Of a stretch of 59,667 nucleotides of DNA, positions 6,519 through 14,730 are shown one piece after another. This stretch comes from Acetatifactor sp. (lineage in GTDB: Bacteria > Bacillota > Clostridia > Lachnospirales > Lachnospiraceae): the NCBI GenBank assembly GCA_024695935.1, contig JAILHH010000026.1, positions 1 through 59,667 of the forward strand, read 5' to 3'. Every line of letters begins with the position of its first letter. Position 1 is the first letter of the stretch. The notes below the pieces were generated by a model that saw only the letters and a list, made by a program, of their open reading frames with translations, was not told where the DNA came from and searched no databases. A program made the position numbers and the translations under genes.

Positions 6519-7787
6519 ATGCTTATTCAATTTTCAGTGAAAAATTTTATGTCATTTAAGGAAAAGGCTGTTCTATCATTGAATCCGTCAGTGGATACAG
6601 AACACCCTGAGAATATAAATAATAAGAATGGATACACTGCTACTAATCTCGTGGCTATTTATGGTGCTAATGCTTCGGGAAAAACAAGCCTTTTTAAAGC
6701 TATGACTGTTGCGACTAATATGATAAAAAATTCAAACTATATGCAGGTGAATCAACCGATTCTTTTTGTTGCCCCGTTTAAATTTGATAACAATACTGCA
6801 AGAAATGCATCTGAATTTGAGTTTATCTTCATAGCTGATGATGGTAATAGGTATGTTTATGGCTATGCTGCAAATAGTGAAAGAATTACAGAGGAGTATT
6901 TATATCAGTACAAGACACAGAAACCTACGCTTATATTTGAAAGAAATGAGGAAGAATATGAATTCAAGGCTCATAGGCAGATTTTGGAACCTCTTGTCAG
7001 ATTTAATACTCCTAACAAACTTTTTTTGGCTACTGCAACTAACTGGAATACTGAATGTACGATGATTCCATATAAGTGGCTTTCGGAAAAATTAGTTACT
7101 TTTACGGATGCACAAGTGCTTTCAAATTTGTCGCTGAACCTTTATAAGGGCCCTCAGAAAGATGATTATATAAAATTCACAGAGGATCTGTTACAGTCAG
7201 CAGATATCAACATTTCTAAGATAAATATTGAAGTTAAAAAAACAAAAATAGAAATCCCGGTTGGCCTGTCTGTTCCGCCAGTGTCTGTAAATGGACAACT
7301 TACGCCAACAATCACTGCTCAGGAATTTGAGCAAATTGAAGTGAGAACTGAGCATATCATTGGGGAAGGAAGTGAAGCATCCACGTATGTATTGGGGTTG
7401 GCTGAAGAATCACTGGGAACAAATCAACTATTTATTTTGGGACCTTTTTTGAAAGAGTCTTTTGAAAAAGGTTTAACTATAGTCATAGATGAAATTGATA
7501 AGAGCCTTCATACATTTATTGTGAAGCATTTAATCAACATGTTTAGAAACAAAGAGATAAATAAAGCTGGAGCACAGTTGATATTTACTACTCACGATAC
7601 AGCTTTGTTATCGTTGGCAACGTTTAGGAGGGATCAGATATTCTTTACTGAGAAGAACAATACGACAGGGGCTTCAGATTTATACTCATTGGATGAAATG
7701 TCTGTTAGAAAAACGGATAATGTTGAAAAAGGATATCTTTTAGGCCGCTATGGTGCCATTCCATATATCTGCGGAGAGGAGCTATAA
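6519..7787 (+). CDS. AAA ATPase, AbiLi/RloA-like anti-phage component
   Basis: ATG at 6519 has AAAGGTGG (6503-6510) at good spacing; a GTG at 6507 lies inside that site. The 422-aa protein starts MLIQFSVKNFMSFKEKAVLSL, the usual start of AAA_15/AAA_21 ATPases. It has Walker A YGANASGKTS (about 46-56), an ABC-like signature region EESLGTNQL, Walker B IVIDEIDKSLH (near 322) and the H-loop FTTHDTALL. The stop overlaps the RloB start by one base. ATPase plus RloB is the composition of AbiL and related abortive-infection or RloAB modules. In these the ATPase is thought to sense infection and control the partner nuclease. The defence role is inferred from family pairing. Confidence 0.85.
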   Translation: MLIQFSVKNFMSFKEKAVLSLNPSVDTEHPENINNKNGYTATNLVAIYGANASGKTSLFKAMTVATNMIKNSNYMQVNQPILFVAPFKFDNNTARNASEFEFIFIADDGNRYVYGYAANSERITEEYLYQYKTQKPTLIFERNEEEYEFKAHRQILEPLVRFNTPNKLFLATATNWNTECTMIPYKWLSEKLVTFTDAQVLSNLSLNLYKGPQKDDYIKFTEDLLQSADINISKINIEVKKTKIEIPVGLSVPPVSVNGQLTPTITAQEFEQIEVRTEHIIGEGSEASTYVLGLAEESLGTNQLFILGPFLKESFEKGLTIVIDEIDKSLHTFIVKHLINMFRNKEINKAGAQLIFTTHDTALLSLATFRRDQIFFTEKNNTTGASDLYSLDEMSVRKTDNVEKGYLLGRYGAIPYICGEEL

Positions 7788-8419
7788 TGACTGAAAGAAA
7801 ACTTGAGATTAAAAAGCGAGGCAGGACACACAGGGATGAGAAACCCGTGTATTTGGTAATAGCTGAAGGTAAGAACAAGACAGAGACTTTTTATTTGTCT
7901 AACTTTCAAAAACAAGGGAAAGCATATAGTTTACAGTTTGCTAAAGCTGGTAGCAAGACAGACTCAGACTCATTATATAAAACAATGATACAAAAGTGGA
8001 AAGAACTGGAGCTTTCATCTGAAAAAGGCGACTTGGGATTTATTGTTTTAGACATAGATAGTGATCCTCAAAAAGCAGATAAGGTTTTGAAACTAATTCA
8101 AAAAAATAGAAATCAATCTATAAGGTTCATTGTTTCTAATCCTACATTTGAAATATGGATTCTTATGCATTTTAAGTATACTACTAGGTATTTTGCTGAT
8201 GGAGATGCCGTTATCAACGAGCTGAAAAGACATATTCCAGATTATGAAAAAAATCGAGATTGCTTTTTGGCTTGTGTAGACAGGCTTCAGGACGCTGTTT
8301 CAAATTCAGCTAAATTAGAAAAACATTTTGAGGGCTGCTCCTGGCCTTCAGTAGAATGTAATCCGAGAACAGATATGGGAATGTTGATCACGCATCTTTT
8401 TAACGCAAATGAATTATAA
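7787..8419 (+). CDS. RloB-family protein, AbiLii-like
   Basis: The 210-aa protein has the RloB pattern: a basic start (KKRGRTHRDEKPVYLVIAEG with KTETFY), an acidic strand GFIVLDIDSDPQ, and SNPTFEIWILMHF. The EG, DxD and NPxFExW residues resemble a Toprim-like active site, so a nuclease or nucleic-acid-processing role is inferred. Translation is coupled to the ATPase through a TAATG overlap. The pair has its own promoter and sits between 8-bp repeats. The likely role is phage defence by abortive infection. Confidence 0.85.
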   Translation: MTERKLEIKKRGRTHRDEKPVYLVIAEGKNKTETFYLSNFQKQGKAYSLQFAKAGSKTDSDSLYKTMIQKWKELELSSEKGDLGFIVLDIDSDPQKADKVLKLIQKNRNQSIRFIVSNPTFEIWILMHFKYTTRYFADGDAVINELKRHIPDYEKNRDCFLACVDRLQDAVSNSAKLEKHFEGCSWPSVECNPRTDMGMLITHLFNANEL

Positions 8420-8537
8420 GCTTTTCCTCGGTTCTGTGGGTGATTGCTGGATTGTTTTTACTAGGCTGGAGAAAAAAAGTTCTGATAAACTGGGTATGGC
8501 AGATTTCAAAGGCTCGGTAAAAGTAATTGTTGAATAA
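8409..8537 (+). CDS. Possible 42-aa small ORF overlapping the end of rloB
   Basis: ATG at 8409 lies inside the last codons of rloB and the frame stays open to the TAA at 8535. It encodes MNYKLFLGSVGDCWIVF and ends FKGSVKVIVE. There is no clear ribosome binding site, so it would rely on coupling to rloB. Its last codons fall in the 53-bp direct repeat. It may instead be the surviving 3' end of an older gene interrupted when the AAA/RloB segment came in. No homolog is recognised. Confidence 0.3.
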   Translation: MNYKLFLGSVGDCWIVFTRLEKKSSDKLGMADFKGSVKVIVE

Positions 8538-8575
8538 GGTTTACAAGTTACTCCCGGAGAGATCCGGGAGTTTTT
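8523..8575 (+). repeat. 53-bp direct repeat, copy B, with terminator
   Basis: It matches 643-695 at 51 of 53 bases. It includes the terminator CTCCCGGA (8551-8558), loop GAGA, TCCGGGAG (8563-8570), five T. It ends the AAA/RloB transcript and marks the right end of the island. Confidence 0.85.
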
Positions 8576-8684
8576 CACATTATTTTTTAAAGTCCAAGAA
8601 ATAGTACTTGATATGGATTATTATCTACTTATCAAATGAAACGAGAACTAAAAAGGGTTTGAAGACTGAAAGGGAGATCAAATT

Positions 8685-9077
8685 ATGGAAAAAAAGATGG
8701 AGAGAAAGAGATTTAAACTTATATTTGAAAACATTGTTTTTACTATTTTCTTTGTATTTATTGCAATAATCGCAATCTCTATAACGGCCAAAAGCCATGA
8801 GAATAAAGTTACATATAAAGAAGAGCAGCTTACGGCAGCAATGGAAAAAACTATGGTCAGGGAAGTAAGGGAGTATCTTTCGGAGGAGGGATACGAGAAC
8901 TCCGGAGTGATGCTCAATAAAGTATATGATGAGGATTATTGCGTATATACACTTTCTGTTCACAACAAAAAGATAGCAGGTCTCAGCGATGAAAAACGGC
9001 AGGCGCTTATGGAGAGTTTGTCAGGATTTGCCTTTGAAGAACTGGGATGCGATTTTGAATATAAATTTATTTTTTGA
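8685..9077 (+). CDS. Small membrane protein of unknown function
   Basis: This 130-aa protein has a short basic N-terminus, one membrane segment at about residues 15-35 (VFTIFFVFIAIIAISI), and an extracytoplasmic-looking soluble part rich in Glu. AAGGGAG precedes the ATG. I recognise no domain. It stands alone, right after the accessory island, and its base composition is closer to the main chromosome. A second ATG at 8697 is possible. Confidence 0.6.
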   Translation: MEKKMERKRFKLIFENIVFTIFFVFIAIIAISITAKSHENKVTYKEEQLTAAMEKTMVREVREYLSEEGYENSGVMLNKVYDEDYCVYTLSVHNKKIAGLSDEKRQALMESLSGFAFEELGCDFEYKFIF

Positions 9078-9091
9078 TAAGCGGATAATAA

Positions 9092-9120
9092 ATGACATAG
9101 GGCTGAAATTAGGTTATACT
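9092..9120 (+). promoter_or_regulatory. Predicted sigma-A promoter
   Basis: ATGACA (9092-9097), 17-base spacer, TATACT (9115-9120), 40 bases before the DUF1653 gene. Confidence 0.6.
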
Positions 9121-9160
9121 ACAAAAGTAAATGTTTTGACTTAAAGAGAGGATTTTTGAT

Positions 9161-9634
9161 ATGTCATTTATTCCAAAAACAAATGAGATCTATAAACATT
9201 TCAAGGGACAGTTATACAGGGTAATGGCTGTGGCAACTCACAGCGAGACAGGAGAAGAACTGGTGATATATGAGGCTTTGTACGGTGAACACAAAGTTTA
9301 TGCCAGACCACTTGAAATGTTTACAAGTCCCGTGGACAAAGATAAATATCCTGACGTTACTCAGGAATACAGATTTGAACTGCAGGCAGGTGCTGAGCCT
9401 GAAGAGATTCAACTTGATGCTTCTGTAGTTGAATTTCTGGATGCGGAAACTTACGGTGAAAAGTTAAACATCCTGGCATCAATGAAGCATAGAATAACGG
9501 ATGATATGATCACCACAATGGCTGTTTCCTGTGATTTGGAAGTGGATGAAGGTGATACGGAGTCCAGATATCAAGCATTAAAAAACTGTTTGCTTACGTT
9601 GGAAAAATACGAGTGCTCAAGGCTCAGAGGATAA
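9161..9634 (+). CDS. DUF1653 domain protein
   Basis: Residues about 5-70 of this 157-aa protein (EIYKHFKGQLYRVMAVA, EELVIYEALYG, KVYARPLEMF) match the DUF1653 pattern, a small beta-rich domain. The remaining 85 residues form an acidic helical tail seen in Lachnospiraceae versions. Function is unknown. It is probably cotranscribed with the 5'-nucleotidase 37 bases downstream. Confidence 0.8.
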   Translation: MSFIPKTNEIYKHFKGQLYRVMAVATHSETGEELVIYEALYGEHKVYARPLEMFTSPVDKDKYPDVTQEYRFELQAGAEPEEIQLDASVVEFLDAETYGEKLNILASMKHRITDDMITTMAVSCDLEVDEGDTESRYQALKNCLLTLEKYECSRLRG

Positions 9635-9671
9635 TGTATCTCCTTTCCGACGTGGCGGAAGGGAGAAAACT

Positions 9672-10601
9672 ATGGCTTACAAAGTTGACAATTGTATGGT
9701 TATCGGCGTTTCATCCAGAGCGCTGTTTGACATGACAAAGGCCAATGAAGTTTTTGAGACCGAAGGGGTTGAGGCCTACAGAAAGTATCAATATGAGCAT
9801 GAGGATGAAGTGCTAAAGCCGGGGCCCGGGTTTGCACTGGTTAAATCATTGCTCGGATTAAACGAACTTTCCGGAGGGGAAAAACTTGTGGAAGTGATCA
9901 TTATGAGTCACAACAGTAATGATACCTCGCTCAGGGTTTTTAATTCCATCAGGCATTTCGGCCTTGATATCACAAGAGCAGTGCTTTCCGGAGGAGCAAG
10001 CCTTGCACCATATCTCGAAGCATTTCATACGGATCTTTTTTTGTCGGCATATGAGGATGATGTACAGGCGGCCATCGACTCAGGGATCGCGGCAGGAATC
10101 ATCTGTACCGATAACCTGCCGAAATACGATGAAGATATGGCAGTAAATTGTGTGGCAGGTTGCATGGAACAGATCAGGATCGCCTTTGACGGAGATGCGG
10201 TGATATTTACAGATGATTCAGAGAAGATATTCAAGGAAAAGGGTCTGGAAGCCTTTGAAGAAAACGAGAGGTTAAATGCTCAAAATCCTCTCGGAGAGGG
10301 TCCTTTTGCCAAGTTCCTGAAAAAACTCTCTGCCATTCAGGCACGGTTTGAGGGACAGCAAAGCCCTATCCGTACTGCGCTTGTTACCAGCAGAAGTGCT
10401 CCGGCTCATGAGAGGGTCATCAGGACGCTCAGAAGCTGGAATGTGCGTATAGATGAATCTTTTTTTCTGGGTGGAATCGAAAAGAAAGATGTGCTTAAGG
10501 CTTTCGGAGCCCAGATATTTTTTGACGATCAGTCAATACATACAATACCTGCATCAAAGGAGGTGCCGGCAGCAAGGGTACCATACAAAAATGATGCTTG
10601 A
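9672..10601 (+). CDS. Cytosolic 5'-nucleotidase family protein
   Basis: The 309-aa protein matches the 5'-nucleotidase family PF06189 (NT5C1-like). Recognisable parts are VIGVSSRALFDMTKANEVF near the start, VEVIIMSHNSNDTSLRVFNSI, GLDITRAVLSGG, DAVIFTDDSEKIF and SFFLGGIEKKDVL. The family removes phosphate from nucleoside monophosphates in the cytosol. The Asp-containing motif DNCMVIGVSS replaces the DxDxT-like site in the expected place. It follows the DUF1653 gene and is followed 17 bases later by a glycosyltransferase, so the three may be one unit. Confidence 0.85.
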   Translation: MAYKVDNCMVIGVSSRALFDMTKANEVFETEGVEAYRKYQYEHEDEVLKPGPGFALVKSLLGLNELSGGEKLVEVIIMSHNSNDTSLRVFNSIRHFGLDITRAVLSGGASLAPYLEAFHTDLFLSAYEDDVQAAIDSGIAAGIICTDNLPKYDEDMAVNCVAGCMEQIRIAFDGDAVIFTDDSEKIFKEKGLEAFEENERLNAQNPLGEGPFAKFLKKLSAIQARFEGQQSPIRTALVTSRSAPAHERVIRTLRSWNVRIDESFFLGGIEKKDVLKAFGAQIFFDDQSIHTIPASKEVPAARVPYKNDA

Positions 10602-10618
10602 AACGGGGAGATAAGTGA

Positions 10619-11647
10619 ATGAAATTATTATCAATTGCAGTACCTTGCTATAATTCCGAAGGGTATATGCGTAAGTGCATCGACTCATTGCTAAAAGGCG
10701 GAGAGGATGTGGAAATCCTGATTGTGGATGATGGATCTTTTAAAGATAACACTGCCTCTATCGCCGATGAATACGAGGCCGAATATCCGGGTATCTGCAG
10801 GGCGATACACAAGGAAAACGGTGGACACGGTTCTGCCGTAAATACGGGTATAAAGGAGGCAACAGGACTCTTTTTTAAGGTCGTTGACAGCGATGACTGG
10901 GTGAAGGAAGAGGCCTACGAAAAGGTTTTGGAGACCCTGCGCAGGTTTGCGGGTTCCGAAAAGGTCCTGGATATGCTTATCTGCAATTATGTATATGAAA
11001 AAGAGGGAGAAAAGCGTAAAAAAGTCATAAATTATCGAAGGACACTCCCTGTGGAAGAATACTTTTCATGGGATGATTGCGGTCGTTTCCAAAAGGGACA
11101 TTATATTCTGATGCATTCCGTGATTTATAGGACCAAGCTTTTAAAGGATTGCGGACTGTCTCTTCCGGAGCATACATTTTATGTGGACAATATTTATGTG
11201 TTTGAACCTATGTTAAATGTAAAGGGAATGTATTATCTGGATGTGAATTTTTACAGGTATTATATCGGCAGGCAGGATCAGTCCGTGAATGAGTCGGTTA
11301 TGATAGGCAGGATCGATCAGCAGATAAAGGTCAACAAAATTATGTATGACTTTTTCTCCGAGCATAAAAATGAGATAACAAAGGATAAGAGAAGATACCA
11401 ATACATGTTTAATTATCTGGAGATAATAACAACTGTTTCTTCCGTTTTATTGACAAAGGCCGGAGATGAGGAAAACTTAAAAAAGAAAGAAGACCTGTGG
11501 GCATACATGCAGGAAAAGGATAACTCTCTCTACAGAAAACTGCGCCATGGTCTCTTAGGCAGGGCCACAAACCTCCCCGGAAGAGGAGGTCGTCGTATAA
11601 CCGTTGACGGATACGAACTGGCCAGAAAAATCTTTAATTTTAACTGA
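10619..11647 (+). CDS. Family 2 glycosyltransferase
   Basis: The 342-aa protein begins LSIAVPCYNSEGYMRKCIDSL and has EILIVDDGSFKDNT, ENGGHGSAVNTGIKEA and FKVVDSDDWV. This is the GT-A fold pattern with a DSDDW nucleotide-sugar and metal site. No membrane segment is clear. It transfers a sugar from an NDP-sugar to an unknown acceptor, perhaps a surface glycan or glycolipid. The convergent neighbour is a lipid kinase. Confidence 0.9.
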   Translation: MKLLSIAVPCYNSEGYMRKCIDSLLKGGEDVEILIVDDGSFKDNTASIADEYEAEYPGICRAIHKENGGHGSAVNTGIKEATGLFFKVVDSDDWVKEEAYEKVLETLRRFAGSEKVLDMLICNYVYEKEGEKRKKVINYRRTLPVEEYFSWDDCGRFQKGHYILMHSVIYRTKLLKDCGLSLPEHTFYVDNIYVFEPMLNVKGMYYLDVNFYRYYIGRQDQSVNESVMIGRIDQQIKVNKIMYDFFSEHKNEITKDKRRYQYMFNYLEIITTVSSVLLTKAGDEENLKKKEDLWAYMQEKDNSLYRKLRHGLLGRATNLPGRGGRRITVDGYELARKIFNFN

Positions 11648-11661
11648 TATGACAAGTAATA

Positions 11662-12600
11662 TTATCTGAAGATCTTTACTGCATTGTGGAGGCATTCCAC
11701 GGTGCAGGATGTGGTCTTTCTTTCAACCTCTCCGTCTGTGTGAAGCCATAGAGGAGAAGTGGTTTCCAAACGCACCTTGTTAGCCTTGTAGGGTGTGGAA
11801 CCTTTGAATTTAAGGTGTTCACCCTTGTAGGCAGCCGGAAGAGCCAGCAATATGTTAAAAAATGACAGGTCACCTACGGCGCACATATCCAAAACTCCGT
11901 CATTGTCTTTGGCTCTGGGACAGAACATGAAACCGCCACCTTCGAATCTGTGGTTCATAACTGTGACGAACAGCACGCGATTGATATTAATGGGATCATT
12001 GTCATCTATGGTCAGTGTGCAGCCTGCACCGGTTGCGGTAACAAGCTGTTTCAAAGCTATCCCTAAGTATGTAAGTTTGCCCAGACCGAATTTGTTCAAT
12101 GTCTTTTTGAATCTGGACTGCATTGCTTCCTCGCACACTGCGGCATCAAATCCGATTCCCATGCTGACGGAAAAATAACGCACCGTATTGTCATCGTCAT
12201 AAGTAACTTTGCCAAGGTCCATAAATGAGGGCTTCTCACATTCAAGGATCACATTTAAAACGTCCACTGGATTCTTTGGAAGATTCATGTCTCTGACCAG
12301 GTCGTTGGATGAACCGGTGGGAATGAAACCTATATTAACATTTTTGGGAAGTCCCATGGTACACAGTCCCTGGAACAGTTCGTTCACTGTTCCGTCGCCG
12401 CCCAGTATAATGATGTTAAGAGGCTCGCCGTTTGCTTCCTCTACAAGAACTTTTGCATAATAGGTTACATCGCCGGATTTCTGACTGAAATATGCCTTAA
12501 ACAAAACTTCTTTTTTGATGAGTTCGGGTTCGATCTGATCGCGCCATATTTTCAGGCCGCGTCCCGATCTGGCAGATGGGTTTATGATGATGTGGAACAT
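11662..12600 (-). CDS. Diacylglycerol/lipid kinase family protein (YegS/BmrU-like)
   Basis: The start is taken at 12600 (MFHIIINPSARSGRG) because GGAG precedes it; the frame extends 16 codons further without a better signal. The 312-aa product has the DAGK catalytic pattern: NPSARSGRG, IIILGGDGTVNELFQGL (GGDGT nucleotide motif), GFIPTGSSNDLVRDM, and a C-terminal part with LHTDGEV. It phosphorylates a lipid such as diacylglycerol at the membrane; which lipid is unknown. It is divergent from glyA. Confidence 0.9.
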   Translation of the reverse strand: MFHIIINPSARSGRGLKIWRDQIEPELIKKEVLFKAYFSQKSGDVTYYAKVLVEEANGEPLNIIILGGDGTVNELFQGLCTMGLPKNVNIGFIPTGSSNDLVRDMNLPKNPVDVLNVILECEKPSFMDLGKVTYDDDNTVRYFSVSMGIGFDAAVCEEAMQSRFKKTLNKFGLGKLTYLGIALKQLVTATGAGCTLTIDDNDPININRVLFVTVMNHRFEGGGFMFCPRAKDNDGVLDMCAVGDLSFFNILLALPAAYKGEHLKFKGSTPYKANKVRLETTSPLWLHTDGEVERKTTSCTVECLHNAVKIFR

Positions 12601-12660
12601 TTCGTTACTCCGTTTCCATAAATTTCTAATCTTTTTATAGTATAGCACCTGATTTATAAG

Positions 12661-12689
12661 TTGAAAATAAATTTATTTCATGATATACT
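12661..12689 (+). promoter_or_regulatory. Promoter of glyA
   Basis: TTGAAA (12661-12666), 17-base spacer, TATACT (12684-12689), followed by a ribosome binding site GTAGGAGG just before the ATG at 12747. Confidence 0.75.
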
Positions 12690-12746
12690 TTCCACAATTG
12701 TTTTAACGCTTTAATTTAACAAAGCACTAAGGTAGGAGGAAATTTT

Positions 12747-13985
12747 ATGTATTCATTAGACGAAGTAAGAAACGTTGATCCCGAGATCGCGCAGGCCATC
12801 GTTGACGAAGAGAACCGTCAGAACAGTCACATTGAGCTTATCGCATCCGAAAACTGGGTGTCAAAAGCTGTTATGGCAGCAATGGGAAGCCCACTCACAA
12901 ATAAGTATGCGGAAGGATATCCCGGAAAGAGATATTACGGCGGATGTCAGTGCGTTGATGTGGTGGAAAACCTTGCCATCGACAGAGCAAAAGAGCTCTT
13001 TGGCTGCGAGTATGCGAATGTACAGCCCCATTCCGGAGCTCAGGCTAACCTTGCGGTTGAGTTTGCGGTTTGCAGACCCGGCGACACCATTATGGGAATG
13101 AATCTTGATCATGGCGGACATCTTACTCATGGTTCACCGGCTAATATTTCCGGTTCTTACTTCAATATAGTACCCTACGGAGTAAACGATGACGGATTCA
13201 TCGATTATGATGAACTTAGAAGACTGGCTGTAGAGTCAAAGCCCAAGATGATCATTGCAGGTGCCAGTGCTTATGCCAGAACCATTGATTTCAAGAAATT
13301 CAGAGAGGTTGCGGATGAAGTTGGTGCGGTTCTCATGGTGGATATGGCTCACATTGCCGGACTTGTGGCAGCAGGTCTTCATCCAAGCCCTGTTCCTTAT
13401 GCAGATATTGTTACCACAACCACACACAAGACACTTCGCGGACCCAGAGGCGGTCTGATCCTTGCTACAAACGAGGCGGCTGAAAAATACAAACTTAACA
13501 AAGCTATCTTCCCCGGAATCCAGGGTGGTCCTCTTATGCATGTTATCGCGGCAAAGGCTGTATGCTTTAAAGAGGCTTTGTCAGATGAGTTCAAAGTATA
13601 TCAGAAGGGTATCATTGACAATGCTCAGGCGCTCTGCAAGGGTCTTAAAGATCGTGGTATCAAGATCGTATCAAACGGTACAGACAATCATCTGATGTTA
13701 GTCGATCTTACAAACTTTGACCTTACAGGTAAGGAAGTTGAGAAGTGGCTTGATGAGGCTCATATCACAGCCAACAAGAACACAATTCCCAACGATCCCA
13801 AGTCCCCCTTCGTTACAAGCGGTATCCGTCTCGGAACACCTGCCGTTACAAGCAGAGGTCTTAACACTGAAGATATGGACAAGATCGCTGAGGCGATCGC
13901 CCTTGTTATCACTAGTCGCGGAGAAAAGATCGCAGAGGCAAGAGAGATCATCAAAGGACTTACAGAGAAATATCCTCTCATCTAA
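12747..13985 (+). CDS. glyA: Serine hydroxymethyltransferase
   Basis: The 412-aa length and sequence are typical: [41 protein letters not shown], and the PLP-lysine motif [15 protein letters not shown], with Lys in THK. It converts serine and tetrahydrofolate to glycine and methylene-THF in the cytosol. That supplies one-carbon units to the thymidylate and purine genes elsewhere in the window. It is monocistronic, with its own promoter and a terminator at 14011-14041. Confidence 0.97.
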   Translation: MYSLDEVRNVDPEIAQAIVDEENRQNSHIELIASENWVSKAVMAAMGSPLTNKYAEGYPGKRYYGGCQCVDVVENLAIDRAKELFGCEYANVQPHSGAQANLAVEFAVCRPGDTIMGMNLDHGGHLTHGSPANISGSYFNIVPYGVNDDGFIDYDELRRLAVESKPKMIIAGASAYARTIDFKKFREVADEVGAVLMVDMAHIAGLVAAGLHPSPVPYADIVTTTTHKTLRGPRGGLILATNEAAEKYKLNKAIFPGIQGGPLMHVIAAKAVCFKEALSDEFKVYQKGIIDNAQALCKGLKDRGIKIVSNGTDNHLMLVDLTNFDLTGKEVEKWLDEAHITANKNTIPNDPKSPFVTSGIRLGTPAVTSRGLNTEDMDKIAEAIALVITSRGEKIAEAREIIKGLTEKYPLI

Positions 13986-14010
13986 TGAATATATTTGCAT
14001 ATGCTTATAA

Positions 14011-14041
14011 CGGGATGCCCTTTTTGGGGCATCCTGTTTTT
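14011..14041 (+). terminator. Terminator after glyA
   Basis: CGGGATGCC and GGCATCCTG form a stem around a CTTTTTGG-type loop, followed by five T. Confidence 0.85.
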
Positions 14042-14276
14042 GGTGGCAAGGAGTTAAGTGGCTGCTGAGCTTCCTCGGACATCTGTTTAGTGACTGCTAA
14101 GGCGGTAGTCTTGGCATTACTTTGGCAGATTTGCACAAGATATTTTATAAAATTTATTAAAATGTGACATTTATTCCCTTGCCTTCGTTACTTTACTGTG
14201 TTAACATATCTTTCAGTGACGTACATGTGTCCGTCCCAAAAGAACTTAAAATGTATTCACAGAGCAGAGGTTTTTT

Positions 14277-14720
14277 ATGGCAGAGGCTACCAATTATTTT
14301 GTTGTGAGACAAAAAGCTGTTCCGGAAGTACTCTTAAAGGTTGTGGAGGCAAAGAAACTCATTGAGTCGGAAAAGGTTGAGACGATTCAGGAAGCCGTGG
14401 ATGCGGTGGGGATCAGTCGAAGTTCCTTTTACAAATACAAGGATGACATCTTTCAGTTCCATGATTCATTGCAGGGTACCACGGTGACGCTCACATTGCA
14501 GATGGATGACGAACCCGGGCTTTTGTCAGATCTGTTAAAGATAGTTGCGGCGTACAAGGGTAATATCCTGACCATTCATCAAAGTATTCCCATAAGCGGA
14601 GTCGCATCGTTAAGTATAAGCATCCAGATATTGCAGGACACGGGAAATGTGTCGGATATGATCGAAACCATGGAATCCCAAAAGGGAGTGCACCATGTCA
14701 AGATATTAGCTAAAGAATAG
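14277..14720 (+). CDS. ACT domain protein (UPF0735 / PheB-like)
   Basis: The 147-aa product has a helical N-terminus (NYFVVRQKAVPEVLLKVVEA) with a small HTH-like segment (VGISRSSFYKYKDDIF), then an ACT domain (TVTLTLQMDDEPGLLSDLL, then IHQSIPISGVASLSISI). The ACT domain usually binds an amino acid. This family often sits before homoserine dehydrogenase, as here with a 10-base gap, so a regulatory role in the aspartate pathway is likely. A weak promoter, TTGCCT-17-TAACAT, lies about 80 bases upstream. Confidence 0.88.
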   Translation: MAEATNYFVVRQKAVPEVLLKVVEAKKLIESEKVETIQEAVDAVGISRSSFYKYKDDIFQFHDSLQGTTVTLTLQMDDEPGLLSDLLKIVAAYKGNILTIHQSIPISGVASLSISIQILQDTGNVSDMIETMESQKGVHHVKILAKE

Positions 14721-14730
14721 GAGAACAGAC

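Noticed and set aside
12601-12648. Upstream extension of the lipid kinase
   Set aside because: The extra 16 residues are not part of the family and the ribosome binding site fits the start at 12600.
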